Source: Prochilodus magdalenae (Eukaryota > Chordata > Actinopteri > Characiformes > Prochilodontidae). From it: a stretch of 64,000 bases of DNA. The notes below the pieces were generated by a model that did not search any database, had not been told where the DNA came from, and saw only the letters and a list, made by a program, of their open reading frames with translations. The stretch lies in contig JAMWET010003062.1 of assembly GCA_024036415.1 (NCBI GenBank), forward strand, positions 514,001 through 578,000, read 5' to 3'. Numbering within the stretch: position 1 is the first letter of the stretch; every line of letters starts with the position of its first letter. This document shows positions 50,167 through 61,600 of the stretch, piece by piece. The position numbers and the translations under genes are program-made.

Positions 50167-51431
50167 GGACATTACATCAGCTGACGTCTTTATATATATA
50201 CATTACATTTGGCCTAAATTATAGTATTTTCAGGAGAGGCCACATAATTAAAATAAGAGTGCGTGTGTAGATTCAGTGGGCTCCATGTATGCTTCTGGGT
50301 GTGTGCACTCCAGTTGATGGTTAACAGAGTACCATCATTTTTTTCTAGGACTGGGGCTAAAAAGCACACCCTGGGTATTGGATAGAAGAAGCCCACTGCG
50401 GACTGCTCCATGTAATTAAAAGTTCCTTATTCTGAATACTTCCCTGAACACAGAACACCCTCTTTCCCTCTCTCTGAAAGAGAGCATGCATGGAGTCTCT
50501 GCTGTAGTGAGCACCCCCTAACTTATACCCAGGCCTATTAACCACCATAATCACAAATCAGCAGAAAGTTTGTCGTATCCACCCTATCATAAGAAACAGG
50601 GAAATGCAACACTGGATTTGTTTTACGAGACAGACCATAACATGGTGCACCCACCGCCTCTTACAGGAGCTAGCTGAAGCCAAACGCATGATATTTCCGG
50701 ATGTCGGTGGGGAAATGTGGGGGTTTTGCTGGGTGTTTTCATGCTCCACTACAAGCGAGGTGAGCTGTTCTTCTGCCATCCTGACACATGTTTATTTGGG
50801 CTGCAGCCATAACAACAGAGCTCTGATTGGTCAGCCTGATTTTTAACATATATTTATACATTGCAGGAAATAGAGCAGCTCCGATTAAAACCTTCACGCA
50901 GTTAATTTGTTTCACACATTGTTTTAACGTCGGCTTTATTATGCATGTATTATTCAGTATTTGATGCACATTTTTCCCATACATAAAAACACTTGCATTG
51001 GCCTTAACTTGGCAGGTTTGTTGTGGGGGTTGAGTCTGCTGGTGTTTGAGAAGCACTGTCAGTTTTTTCTTTTACTTGGAAAGCACTCAGGGAAGCTCAT
51101 TTTATTAGAGCTTTTATAAGAGCCTGGCTAAATGACAGTGTATTGCAGTCTATTAGTGCTCTTAACCGACTGAATTCCTCATGCATGCATGGGGGGGCAG
51201 GAGTTCGCTTTCCCATGCGAGTGAAAGGTTAAGTTCAGTCCCAGTGCAGATAAGGACGTGTTTCTGGCGCTTTGTGTCGAAGATATCCAATCGGTGAAAG
51301 GTGCAGCAGCCAACTTGTGCCGTGATGGAGGGGAGGGGGGTCTGTGGTTATTTCAGCAAGTTCTGCACATCCTATAATAGTGTGGCTCCCAGACTGCGTC
51401 TGCTTCACTCTCCTGCCTACTGTGCAGGCCT

Positions 51432-51712
51432 GACATCTTTTGAAAATTTATGGCACCTCACACAATGACAACCACAGACTGTTGAGTAGCTGAAATCCTG
51501 TACCAAGCAAGAATATGCAATGATTTTACTGAAAAACGGTATCATCAGTTCCAGATGTTGTAAATGTGTTGCATCAAGTTCATATTTTCAGAATTTAATT
51601 AGATCAGTGAAAAACATTAAAGTGCATCCCTTTGGTCATTTAATAAACAAATTATAGACTCTTGCTTTTATTGCACTTTATAAGGTGTCCCAACTTTTCC
51701 AGAAATAGTGGC
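51432..51712 (+). mobile_element. DNA-transposon transposase remnant
   Basis: One frame reads QTVE*LKSCTKQEYAMILLKN (from about 51474), matching a transposase-like tail (TVEQLKSCIKQEWA pattern) that I recall as dispersed in fish genomes. It is followed by ggtgtcccaacttttccag, the usual 3' end of that repeat. The stop codon and lost frame mark it as dead. Class assignment is uncertain. Confidence 0.45.
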
Positions 51713-53107
51713 TTATGTTGCTCTGGTATGAAGATATCGGGCGCAGTAGTGTTGCTATGTATTTTACACACCTCTGTAATTTCTGAGAATAGACCCCCAT
51801 CCAAAAATATCTAACCAACAGCAGTCCTGTGGTCAGAAACCAATCACTGATAGAGACTAGATGATGACGCAAATAATGCATGGGAAAAAAATATGTAATC
51901 ACTCTCTGAACACCTACAAGATCACCGCCAAGAACATTTCAGCCGATATTCAGACAGGTGTTTGAGCTTGGCTGATATTTATTGTACTCTGAAGAGCAGC
52001 ATTTCAAGGCGCGGCTGTGCTCCAACTTTCCATGTAATTCTGATCCATGTAGATGTTGTACTACTATCTACCTTTTGTAAATGTTTATAAAGCAGCATCT
52101 GCAGAGATGTTTATGGAAAATGCCAGGTATCGGCACCAGTCTATGATTTACATATTGAAGCACTTTCTGAAAACCTCAGCAACGTAAGAGACATTTGTAC
52201 CACCACACCACATACTGCCATGCCACTACCACGTCTGTCATGCTGTGCTCTGAATGGACCATCACCCAAATAATGTCTGGTCATCAGGAGGTTCTTTTCT
52301 CTTTAGATCAGCATGATGGAAGACGCCTGATGAATTGTGTGCATCAGGAGATGAGCTCAATCAATAACTGTAATCTTATTACGGTGTTTGATAAATAGGT
52401 AGCAGGTAAAAACTTGTGACTTATATACCTACAGGTATATAGGACCTGCAGAAATGCTGTAGTGTGGCTTAATACAATCTTTCTCAAAGTTTTAATCAGA
52501 TAATCAGATAAGTGTTTAGTGTTTACAGTTTTTTTTGCAGCGTAGTAGAGCAGCATGTACGGCATATCTAGTGTAAGTCCACCTGTGTTTGCAGTTCCCA
52601 GCTGATGACAAATCATAGCAGCTATACATCTTGAAGCTAAGCTGAGTGCATTGTGTTTAATTGACAGCAGGCCTGCTGTAATCGACATCTAGACAATACA
52701 TAATGCGTAAATCTGCCACACACAAGGTTGAATGGTTAAAGCTGTATTTGGGTGCCCATATGTGTTTACTTCTCATGGACAGCAGTGAAGCGCTCTGGTC
52801 CCACAGGCTGTGATCAGTAAGTGGTGATCTGCTGACATAAGCACATCAGTAGTCTTAATATGAGAACTGTTTTTATATGTTTATATCCGTTTAAAACTTA
52901 TGTAGATAGAAGTGTCATGCAGCCTGTGAACATGGGATTGCCCCAGTGTTCCCAGCACATGGATCATTGTTGAATGATCAACTTTTTGAAGCAGAGCAGA
53001 TGTGTTACCTATTGATCAGCTACGGACAGGCGCTGTGCATTGAAGGCCGTTGCTCTTGGCTTTCCCTAAAGATTTGTCCAGGAATACCAAAAATACTGTG
53101 CAGTAAC

Positions 53108-53806
53108 TAGGGATGCACAGATCCAGCTTTTACAGTTTCGATACCAGCACCGATACATACACTTTGCATATCTGTCGATACCTGATATCGGTCCGATACC
53201 ATTTTTGAATGAGTGAACCGTATAGTTTACCATGTTGGAGTGATGTAAGGCACAAGGATTGACAAACTATACTCTACTAAGCTTACTCATACAGCTTACT
53301 ATCTGGCTCGCTCCATGTTGTTGTTCCTGTTTGTAAAACAGGTCTACTGTAAGGCCTCGGGTTCCTGCAGATCAATCTGTGGCCTCTTGGGGGGAAACCA
53401 AGGGCAGCCAATGAGCAAACAAGAGGCAACAGCTAATACCTGCAGCTTGCGCTACTTAAGCGTGAGAGTGCCGGTAGAAGCTTTTGAGCCTCCTGAGGCA
53501 GGGGAGCCATTTTCGAGGTTTCATTGTGAGGTTCCTTGTCGTTTGAGGAAATTGTTTTGTTTTGTTGAGCAGGCCAGTTTTTCCTCCTGGCAGCCTTTAT
53601 TTGTTCCTCGTTTGTAAGTTTCCGCTTGGCACGTTGAGCCCACTCTCCGGGAACTGTTAGCCTCGTAGTGCACTGGTCTGTGATCACGTTTCTAGCTTCG
53701 CTGTGGTGCGACAGTTTATCTGCCTAATTATCTGATACCCAATCTAGCTAATTTAATTCATTTCTAAGCTAATATCCAATCGTAATATCGGATCTGTGCA
53801 TCCTTA
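53108..53806. mobile_element. Non-autonomous hAT transposon with 8-base target duplication
   Basis: The terminal inverted repeats are tagggatgcacagatcc (left) and, reverse-complemented, taaggatgcacagatcc (right), differing at one base. The identical 8-base sequence gcagtaac flanks both ends (53100-53107 and 53807-53814), the length typical of hAT insertion. The 699-base interior has no intact transposase. The open frame at 53315-53617 shows no recognised domain. Confidence 0.88.
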
Positions 53807-53855
53807 GCAGTAACCCTTTCAGGTCTTCCTGCTTTAAGATCTATGCTCATTGCCA

Positions 53856-53935
53856 GGGCTGCAGCAATCGATTAATTTAGTAATCAAGCATGCAGCCAAT
53901 TATTCAGTCGATTAGTCGAGTAATTGGAAATACTG
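53856..53935. mobile_element. hAT-like element end
   Basis: The stretch cagggctgcagcaatcgatt, continuing with repeated attcagtcgattagtcgagt motifs, is a common hAT-type terminus in fish. The other end was not found, so it may be truncated. Confidence 0.4.
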
Positions 53936-54472
53936 TTGCTTTGATAAAGAGCATTGGTAAATATACAGTGAAAAATAGAAATAAGACGAATCTCTTAATA
54001 TGAACAACAAACTGGTTTCCTTTTGGGAAAAATCAGTATTTTAATACATGTATTTTATTTTATCTGCATATATATATAAATAATAAATTTCTTAGTTAAT
54101 GAACATTTCATGTTAAAGGGCAGACAGTTGCTACTTTCATCGCCTGATATTTTGCTGTCTTAGCCACTATGCATTACAGCGAAGAGTACAGATGCGTTTG
54201 CATGTTCTTGTGTGTGCCTGTGAGTTTAATAAGGTGTTTGATTTTAATAATATAAGCTAAGATAATTTAGGGATATAATAACTAGCTGCCATATTAATCA
54301 CATTCTTAACTAACCATTATATATTCCTGTAGTTAACCATCATTCTTAAGTAGCGGTCATGCTAAGTTACGATGTTACCTTTACCTTGTGATCTGGTCTG
54401 TGGGCTAGATGCTGATTGATATGCTTTTGTGATATGCTGTAATAGATGCATTTTACAGTGTTTTTGTGGGGG

Positions 54473-54507
<35 letters not shown>

Positions 54508-57291
54508 GGGGTGTTCAGCCTTAGATGGCCCCAAGCTTGGGACGCTTTGTGTTGTTTTTTCTGGACTCTTTCTTTTTTTTTTTCTCTCTCTCTCTCTCTC
54601 TCTACTTTTTGCAGTCCCTGATATCAGATGACATCATCTTCACCTCCTGAGCCCTACTGTGTCAATCATCCACGTAAAACCTAGTGACCTGCGTGTAGTT
54701 ATATGGATAAATGAAATGTCAAATCAAAGAGTTTGCATTGGTGATTTTGAGTCGTTTCAGCCTTCAGGTTTGGTTTGATTATGCGCATGTAAATTGAACA
54801 CACTCGCATTTTCCTTCTTGTGTTTCGTCTTTTTCTCTCCATTTTCTTTCTAGCTACCTTAAAATAGCTCTGGAGTTTAATGGGTTGGATAACTTTGATG
54901 AGGGGGATGTGTTGGGTTGGTGGAAAGTTCACAGCGGATGTTTTCCTCTTGCTTCTTAAGCTCAAAGTATGTTCTGCAGCGGTGGGTTGAAGTATGTAGC
55001 AAGGCCAACGGGTCATAGGGGCGTGAATGCTGTCAAGAATCCCACAAAAACTACTGAATGTTGTTGCTAGTGTGTTGCAATGCCACTTTTTGCCAACATC
55101 ACATTTTCTGACAGCTTATGCAGCTGGTAACAAACCCTAGGGTGAATGATTTACTTTCACAACATGTATTGTATTTTTTAGTATTTTTTAGCTGTTAGCT
55201 TAGATTATAGACAATATAGGCACATTTGAAGCAGAAGTACTGAAGAACAGAGGTTTTGTAATGTCAGGTTTACTTTGGACCCCTTTCCTATGTGGGTAAA
55301 TATCCGAACTGAAAAGTGGAATTTAAAGAAAGCGTTATTTTGCATTTGAGATTAACAAAATCCCACAAACTGCTCTGACTTATTTTATTTCAGTCTACAG
55401 AGTTGCTCGCAGCAGCACAAGAACCCCATATTTTAACATGCTTTTCCTCCTGATTCAGTTTGAATAGAAATCTTACGCCGTGAAGTTTTAATTGCTGTTA
55501 TAATTGATTAGAAAAATGTAGATGTATTTTTAACCATGTCCTTTGATAATCAATCTGCTCAAACAAGTTGGAGTCAGGTCTGGGTTTTTAGCACTAATGA
55601 ATACAATAAATGACAAATACAGTGGTGGAACAATCCCCAACACTGCCTCAACTTCTTATTTTCTTCTTGAGAAAGACTTGTATGGCCTAGGAAGGTTCCC
55701 GAGTTCCCCATCTGTGTTAAGAAATAGTTTTTAATATTTATCTTTATTAGAGTAAGTGAGGATATTGTCATTTATGATTGTGGATCATCATGAAGATCAC
55801 AATGTTTTCATTTGTTCATTTACTGATTTACTGATTTATTTTTTGAAAAACGCTCAAGGCCGAAGTAATTTAAGCATACCTGAGTGTTTAAGTGCTGAGT
55901 GATGTTCAACATTACCACTTTCCTGGCACTTAATGCAGATCAGGTTCTTCCAGAAATACAGCTGCCCTGGTTAAACCTGTTTGACACTCCAGCCGGATAT
56001 CACACCTGCACATAAAGCTGACTCCTAAGGTACTGTGTACGTTTTGGGACATCTGCACACTAGGGCTGTACAGTAAGTCATATTTTACTGCCTTAAGAGT
56101 TTCCATGATCAATAGTGGTGATGACAAACCGGGTCATGTTACCAGAGAGGGGTTGTAATGTTACCAGCGCGCTCTGTCAAAAAGCCAGTGTCGGTGCTCC
56201 TCTCCCACACGTGGCTCAAAAACACTCAACCACACACACAAGTATTGTGTAAGTGTGCAAGACTGTAATGGTTACTATCACAACAAACATATTTAAACAG
56301 AACAAATATTTATTGATCCTTTATTTATTATTGTAGCCTTTATAGAAATTTGGTTGAGACTGTTTTGCAGCCTTTTAGTGCACAAAAGTTTTCTTGCAGT
56401 TAGGAGATAGAAGTAGCAGTTGGTATTTTATTTTTTCGTTTATGGAATAGTGAATTGTGATTTTGTGATTTGGTATTCTGTTGTTTGCTTAAAGATTATA
56501 GAAATGGCAGTGTTGCATTTTGTTAATCAGATTTGCAAACATAGACGTCTGATGCAGATGATCTCAAAATGTCTTTCAGTCGGTACCATTGCACAGACAT
56601 TGATTTAGAACGTTTGGATATAAGGGCAAGGATCAAAGACTCAGACCATATACCTGTTTATCCCTTGTGCTCATCAGACTGGGGTTGTTTTGTAACGGTG
56701 CATTTGTCTTGTATACAGGCCCTTCAAAATGGCAGTGCTTGCTGTAAATTACAGCTTTGTGAAGGTCAAAAGATACTGGTATTACGTGGAGTCACAGAGG
56801 CACTGATTCGGAGCTTTGGTCATTTTAAGCCTGTAGTTTGTTTGAATTGCGTGCAGTTTTCCTGTCTTTATGGTATAATTTTTTTTATATATTATGAGCT
56901 TTGGGGCTGACCACCTGACACATTAAGGAATTTTGTGGGTTTGTTGCTGCATCCTCTGTTCAAGCCCTTACTATATGACTTTTATGAAACTTTTTATTAT
57001 ATTGCTTTGAGAACTCTCATGTCAAAGTGCTGAATGTCAGACATCCTTTATGATCGTGACATGCTAATTGACTTTCGACCTCAGTGCCTTTGTAAATGTC
57101 AAAGGTAAAACCCCTTCATGTGAAGTTTATTATCAGTCATCCCTCCGTGTGTCTATTTGTGTGTGCAGTATTGGTGGATATTCTTTCTATACTGTTGGTG
57201 TGTCAGCAGCACAACTAAAATCTCATCTTACTGTCGGTTTTTATGACTGTGACAATCTAATACATTCCTTTTTTGGCTTTTGTTTTACTAG

Positions 57292-57379
57292 AGAAGAAGA
57301 ACGGTGAACAAGACGGAAACATCAAACAGTTTCCCACCTTTCAACCAGAACAACAAAAGAGGACAAAACACAGAGACCG
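57292..57379 (+). other. fam20b: Probable non-coding 5' UTR exon of fam20b
   Basis: A pyrimidine-rich stretch and acceptor (tgttttactag) precede 88 purine-rich bases that look like splicing-enhancer sequence (agaagaagaacgg), followed by the donor gtatgt. It has no ATG in frame with fam20b. Position and splice signals fit an untranslated exon before the coding exon. Transcript evidence is lacking. Confidence 0.45.
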
Positions 57380-58129
57380 GTATGTGCTCGCCAGATGCAT
57401 TACACGTAATGCTGCCGTGTAATGTAGTGCATCTTATAAATGTAGTACAAGGCATCAGCATATATATGGTAGGATTAACTAAGAATTAAATGTATACACA
57501 TAAATCATTGCCTAAAGAGTGATTGAATAGACAGACACACACACGCATCTATTTGTATATGGCTTGAGAAATAAAAGCGTATACTCTAATATTAAAAAGA
57601 CAGAGAGGAATAGTTCCAGAATATGTTAAATTATTTAGACCAGCATTATAAACCTATATTAATGTTTTTCTTATAACATGCTGCAATCTAGGGGTATTTT
57701 ATCTGGATGTTCAATCCAAGTTCTGGTTACACGTATTTTAATACACTGTTATATAATTGAACTGATAATAAAATGTCCCAGGTTGTCAGGGCTAAGTTGC
57801 CCAGATGTGTGTAAATACAAAGCTCTTTCTCAATTGTTAAAAGTTGTTGTTAAATTAAGCTGTCTTGAAATTGTGGTGCCAATAATATCTTGCCTTGTCA
57901 CTTGCATTTAGAATAAATGGGAAAAACTGTTTCGTCATTTATTTTCCTAGCACCCTTGTGTTTAGTAATCTTGTAGGTGTTGTTCGGTTAATATGACTTC
58001 AATAATATAATATTTGTTTATCTCTATATATGTTTCTCTGCATCTGCCACCTCCCTGTTTTCTTTCTTCTTCAGTGTCTTTCACATGTCTTCTTCCTTTC
58101 TCTCTCTTTCCTGTTCTCTCACCCCTTAG

Positions 58130-58250
58130 TCCTGCTTAGTCTGTGACCAGTCTCTCACCTGCTCCTGTGCTGCTGGTGGGCAGGCTGTGGGCAGTGCTAT
58201 GGCCTGGGCGTGACCCTGTGTAACCCTCCCCTTCCCCTCCCCTACCCACC
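58130..58250 (+). other. fam20b: 5' UTR part of the fam20b coding exon
   Basis: The acceptor is probably accccttag (AG 58128-58129) after a long CT-rich tract; a second AG follows at 58138-58139. The leader ends cccaccATG, a strong Kozak context. Confidence 0.6.
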
Positions 58251-58627
58251 ATGAAGCTAAAGCAGCGTGTGGTGGTGCTCTGTGGTGTCCTTCTACTGCT
58301 GGGCCTAGCCAAGGTTTTCTTGCTGGATGGTGGCGAGGGTTCAGCTGCTAGTCGACGTGACCTTCGTGCTTTCCGTAAGATGGAGGCCAGCCTGCTGCTG
58401 GCCAAAGGTGCGCGCCTGACGCACACCCTGCAGTCACCCTGGGAGGTGGCCGCCCAGTGGGTGGGGCCGCGCGAGGTTTACCCGGATGACACACCTGAGC
58501 TTGCTGCTGTGCTCAATGCCCTGGCTAGTGCCCGTGTGGAGAGGGCTGATGTTGGCTACAAGGGCACCCAGCTGAAAGCCCTGCTGGTACTGGATGGAGG
58601 GCAGAAGGTGGTGTTTAAGCCCAAGAG
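58251..58627 (+). CDS. fam20b: Glycosaminoglycan xylosylkinase, first coding exon (residues 1-125; gene continues right)
   Basis: FAM20B is a Golgi type II membrane kinase. It phosphorylates the 2-OH of xylose in the proteoglycan linkage region and so lets glycosaminoglycan chains grow. The exon encodes a short cytosolic MKLKQR, a signal anchor (residues 7-25, [19 protein letters not shown]) and a stem. The conserved start of the kinase fold follows: [20 protein letters not shown], then [20 protein letters not shown] and KVVFKPKR. The Lys-containing strand VVFKPK probably corresponds to the ATP-binding lysine strand of the family. The exon ends after two bases of the Arg codon at gtgaga. The next exon (YSRDHVVEGE-type sequence) was not found before 64000, so the catalytic lobe is outside the window. 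The exon is much richer in GC than its flanks. FAM20A and FAM20C are less likely: the N-terminus MKLKQRVV is that of FAM20B. Confidence 0.95.
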
Positions 58628-61600
58628 GTGAGAGAATGGAGGAGAGAGTTTGCCATGTTCGCTATTCATTGTTTACACATTGTTGCGATTCCTGGGAAAC
58701 CTCAAACCCCAAAACTCAATGTTGATTGAGATGTATGAATATGAATTATGAATATTTCAGTAATATGGTAACAGATTGAACACAAATACCATTTTAGAAG
58801 TTAGAAGATTTGCAATAGACCAGTATTACTGACTCTGCTTGCTGTAATGACTACTTTGTAATGAGCAGTTCAAAGGTGGCACTCCCTCAGCATGTGAGCT
58901 GTGAGAGATGCGCTTGTATCATCCATTGTGTTACAATTAGCCATGTTGAAGCTGGTACTGTGAGGGCACATAAGTAATAACAGTGATTGACACAACTTGT
59001 AATGGAAAGAACTGAGATGGCCATGGACAAAACTGGAGCCACCAAAACCACAAGAGTCATGGAAAAGTCAGAAGGATGAATTAATATCTGTAGATTAATC
59101 TGGAGAGCTGTGGTGGGTTTTTTTGTATTTCCCCAGGCTTGGATTACTCAATATGGAAGAGCTAAATTACAGTTCATCTCTAAATTACGGCTGGATACCA
59201 AATACCTCCCTACTTCCTATGTAGTACACTCGTGTATGAAGTGCATTAGCGCACTGCCTTAAAAGTAGTGCAGTGTATGGATAATCGTGACTGTCTTTCT
59301 GTGTGCAGAAGCCTGAACTTTATAGTACACTATATAAGTATATCATGTAAGGAGTAGGCTTGTAATGGGGATTCAACCTATGTAAGCTAAAGCTTTTCTC
59401 CATTACTGTATCTTCAAACACTCCTTTCAGTGAGGTGATGTCTAATGATAAATAACGGAACGATCTCCCTTCAAAAACTTTAACTCTTTGAGGCACATGC
59501 AAAAAAAGTCCTTTCTTTCTGCAGGCTTATCTACAGTTGCACAAAAAATGACATTTAGAAACAATAATAATAATAATCTGTGACATGAAAAAATACAAGG
59601 ATTCTCACCAGATGACTTGAATAGCTTTACTTGGAAACAATGAGTCAGTCTAGAATGGTTGGCATGATTTTGTTGAGCACATCTGCACAAATGTTAAAAT
59701 GCTCAAAATGACCTTTTTAAACCCCCCCCCCAAACCAGTGTGAATTACTCTTTTTTATTTAAACTTTATTTAAAAATGAGAAATTAAGGATTTTAATGTA
59801 TAGTGGGTGACTCACTATCACACCACTGTATTGATATAATAATCTTCTGTCAACCTAGAATAAAGTCTGTGGTTTTTAATAATGCATGTTGCTTCTCATC
59901 ACCATGTCTCTTCAGTTAGGACCGAACAGAAATCTATCATGTTCCGTACCCTATACATTAAGTCACCCATTAAGAAAAATGTGTTAGATTCAAGGAAATG
60001 GTGTTACAGGACAATCCTAAATAAGTCCTAACCTTTGTGTTAATTATCTGATGGATATAGCAAGAGTGATGAAGGCAGTGTTCACAGCCAGTTACAAACA
60101 TAGCCACAATATGGTAGCAGGATCTCATCTGAGCAGGATATCAAGATCTTAAGGTATCAGTGTATTTTCAGATGAGTTATAGGATGAGGCAATAGCATCA
60201 ATGTCGATATAGTTTGATGACCTGTTTCTTTTTTTGCAAAGCCACGTCAGCACATTTCCTCTCTTTGGTACTCTCTGCACATCCCTTCCCCCTCGTTACA
60301 CACCCTCACTGTGCGCGTAAACCCAGCTTCACTCTGCACTCGCTCACAAATTCTCCTGCACATGGGGAGAGAGACAGCTGTGCTCTGCACTGCCAAAAAT
60401 GAGCCTGTTTTACAGCATATGTCTTGCTTTAATCCGAACTTAAATGAAGATTTTGCACAAATTGATATTACAGAAGCAAATCTCTTTAAGCCTGTTTTAC
60501 AGCATCTCTACACTAGAAGGCCTACTACTACTCGATCAGGTCAAAAATCTGTTATGTGTGAGGAAGTACTGAGCAACCAGCCATATATTTACAGAGGAAA
60601 CATGTAACAAACATGTAAACACCATGTAATCAAAATGTAAATTACAGCCACCACTAAAAACATCAAAACAGACTAGTGTGGTAAACTGGATATTAAGAAT
60701 ATTGTCCCCTCGCATGCTGCTGTTTATCAGAACTTCTTTTCTTATTACTTTCAGTTTCTGTTTCCACAAACACAAGCAGCTGTGTTAGCCAGTGTGTTAG
60801 CTGCTGTGCTGCACTATTCCTCCTAATAAACGTTTGTATGTTCAGCCCTGTCTCCTCACTATTCACTAACATTACTGTATTATTTTAGCTGACAAGTGTT
60901 AATAAGCATACACATAGCAAGAGGAGATGGTGGTGTGTGTTATGTAAAGAAGAGAGTGGTGGTCTACCACATCCCTAAATATATAGTTCCTGTATCAACA
61001 GTGGGACAGGAACACTATGACAAGCTCATAAGCTACCAGTTGCTCTGTTGCAACTGCATGCTTGTCATCTACATGTTGAAGGAAACCTTGTCAGTGCAAT
61101 TTATTTTAATCTCCACAAAAGGAAATGACGTAATGACGTCCATGTGGCCTCAACAGACAAGAGCTAAGGTGCTAATTTCTGTATGCATTTTTAGTGAATT
61201 GGATAGTCTTCTATTGACGTGCTACAGTAGCTGCTGCAGAGAAAATAATAGACCCCTTTAGTTAATGTGGGTGATGGACACAGCAATCAGTATTCTGAGC
61301 ACATGGGGCTTCTCTTTTCTCTTCAGATGGCTGGATGATTTGAATCAGTTATTACTGATGCCACATGCCAGCTGTGTTTAAGTGCAAACTGAGTAGGAGA
61401 GTTATGGCTGAAATTCACATACCCTGAAGGTTACTCGTTGGAAAATATAAGTGTTAGTCAGAAAACAATTTGTCCTTTGGCACCAGTGCCCCTAGCAAAT
61501 TTGGCATGCAGTAGCTTTGGTTCTAACGGTGGTTTCCATTACTGTGCAGCCATGTCTGTACTGCCCATCTTGACGACAATGAATCTGTGGTTTGTGGATG

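Noticed and set aside
60896..61261. 121-codon plus-strand frame in the fam20b intron
   Set aside because: It does not match fam20b or any family I know. Low-complexity AT-rich sequence can hold such frames by chance.
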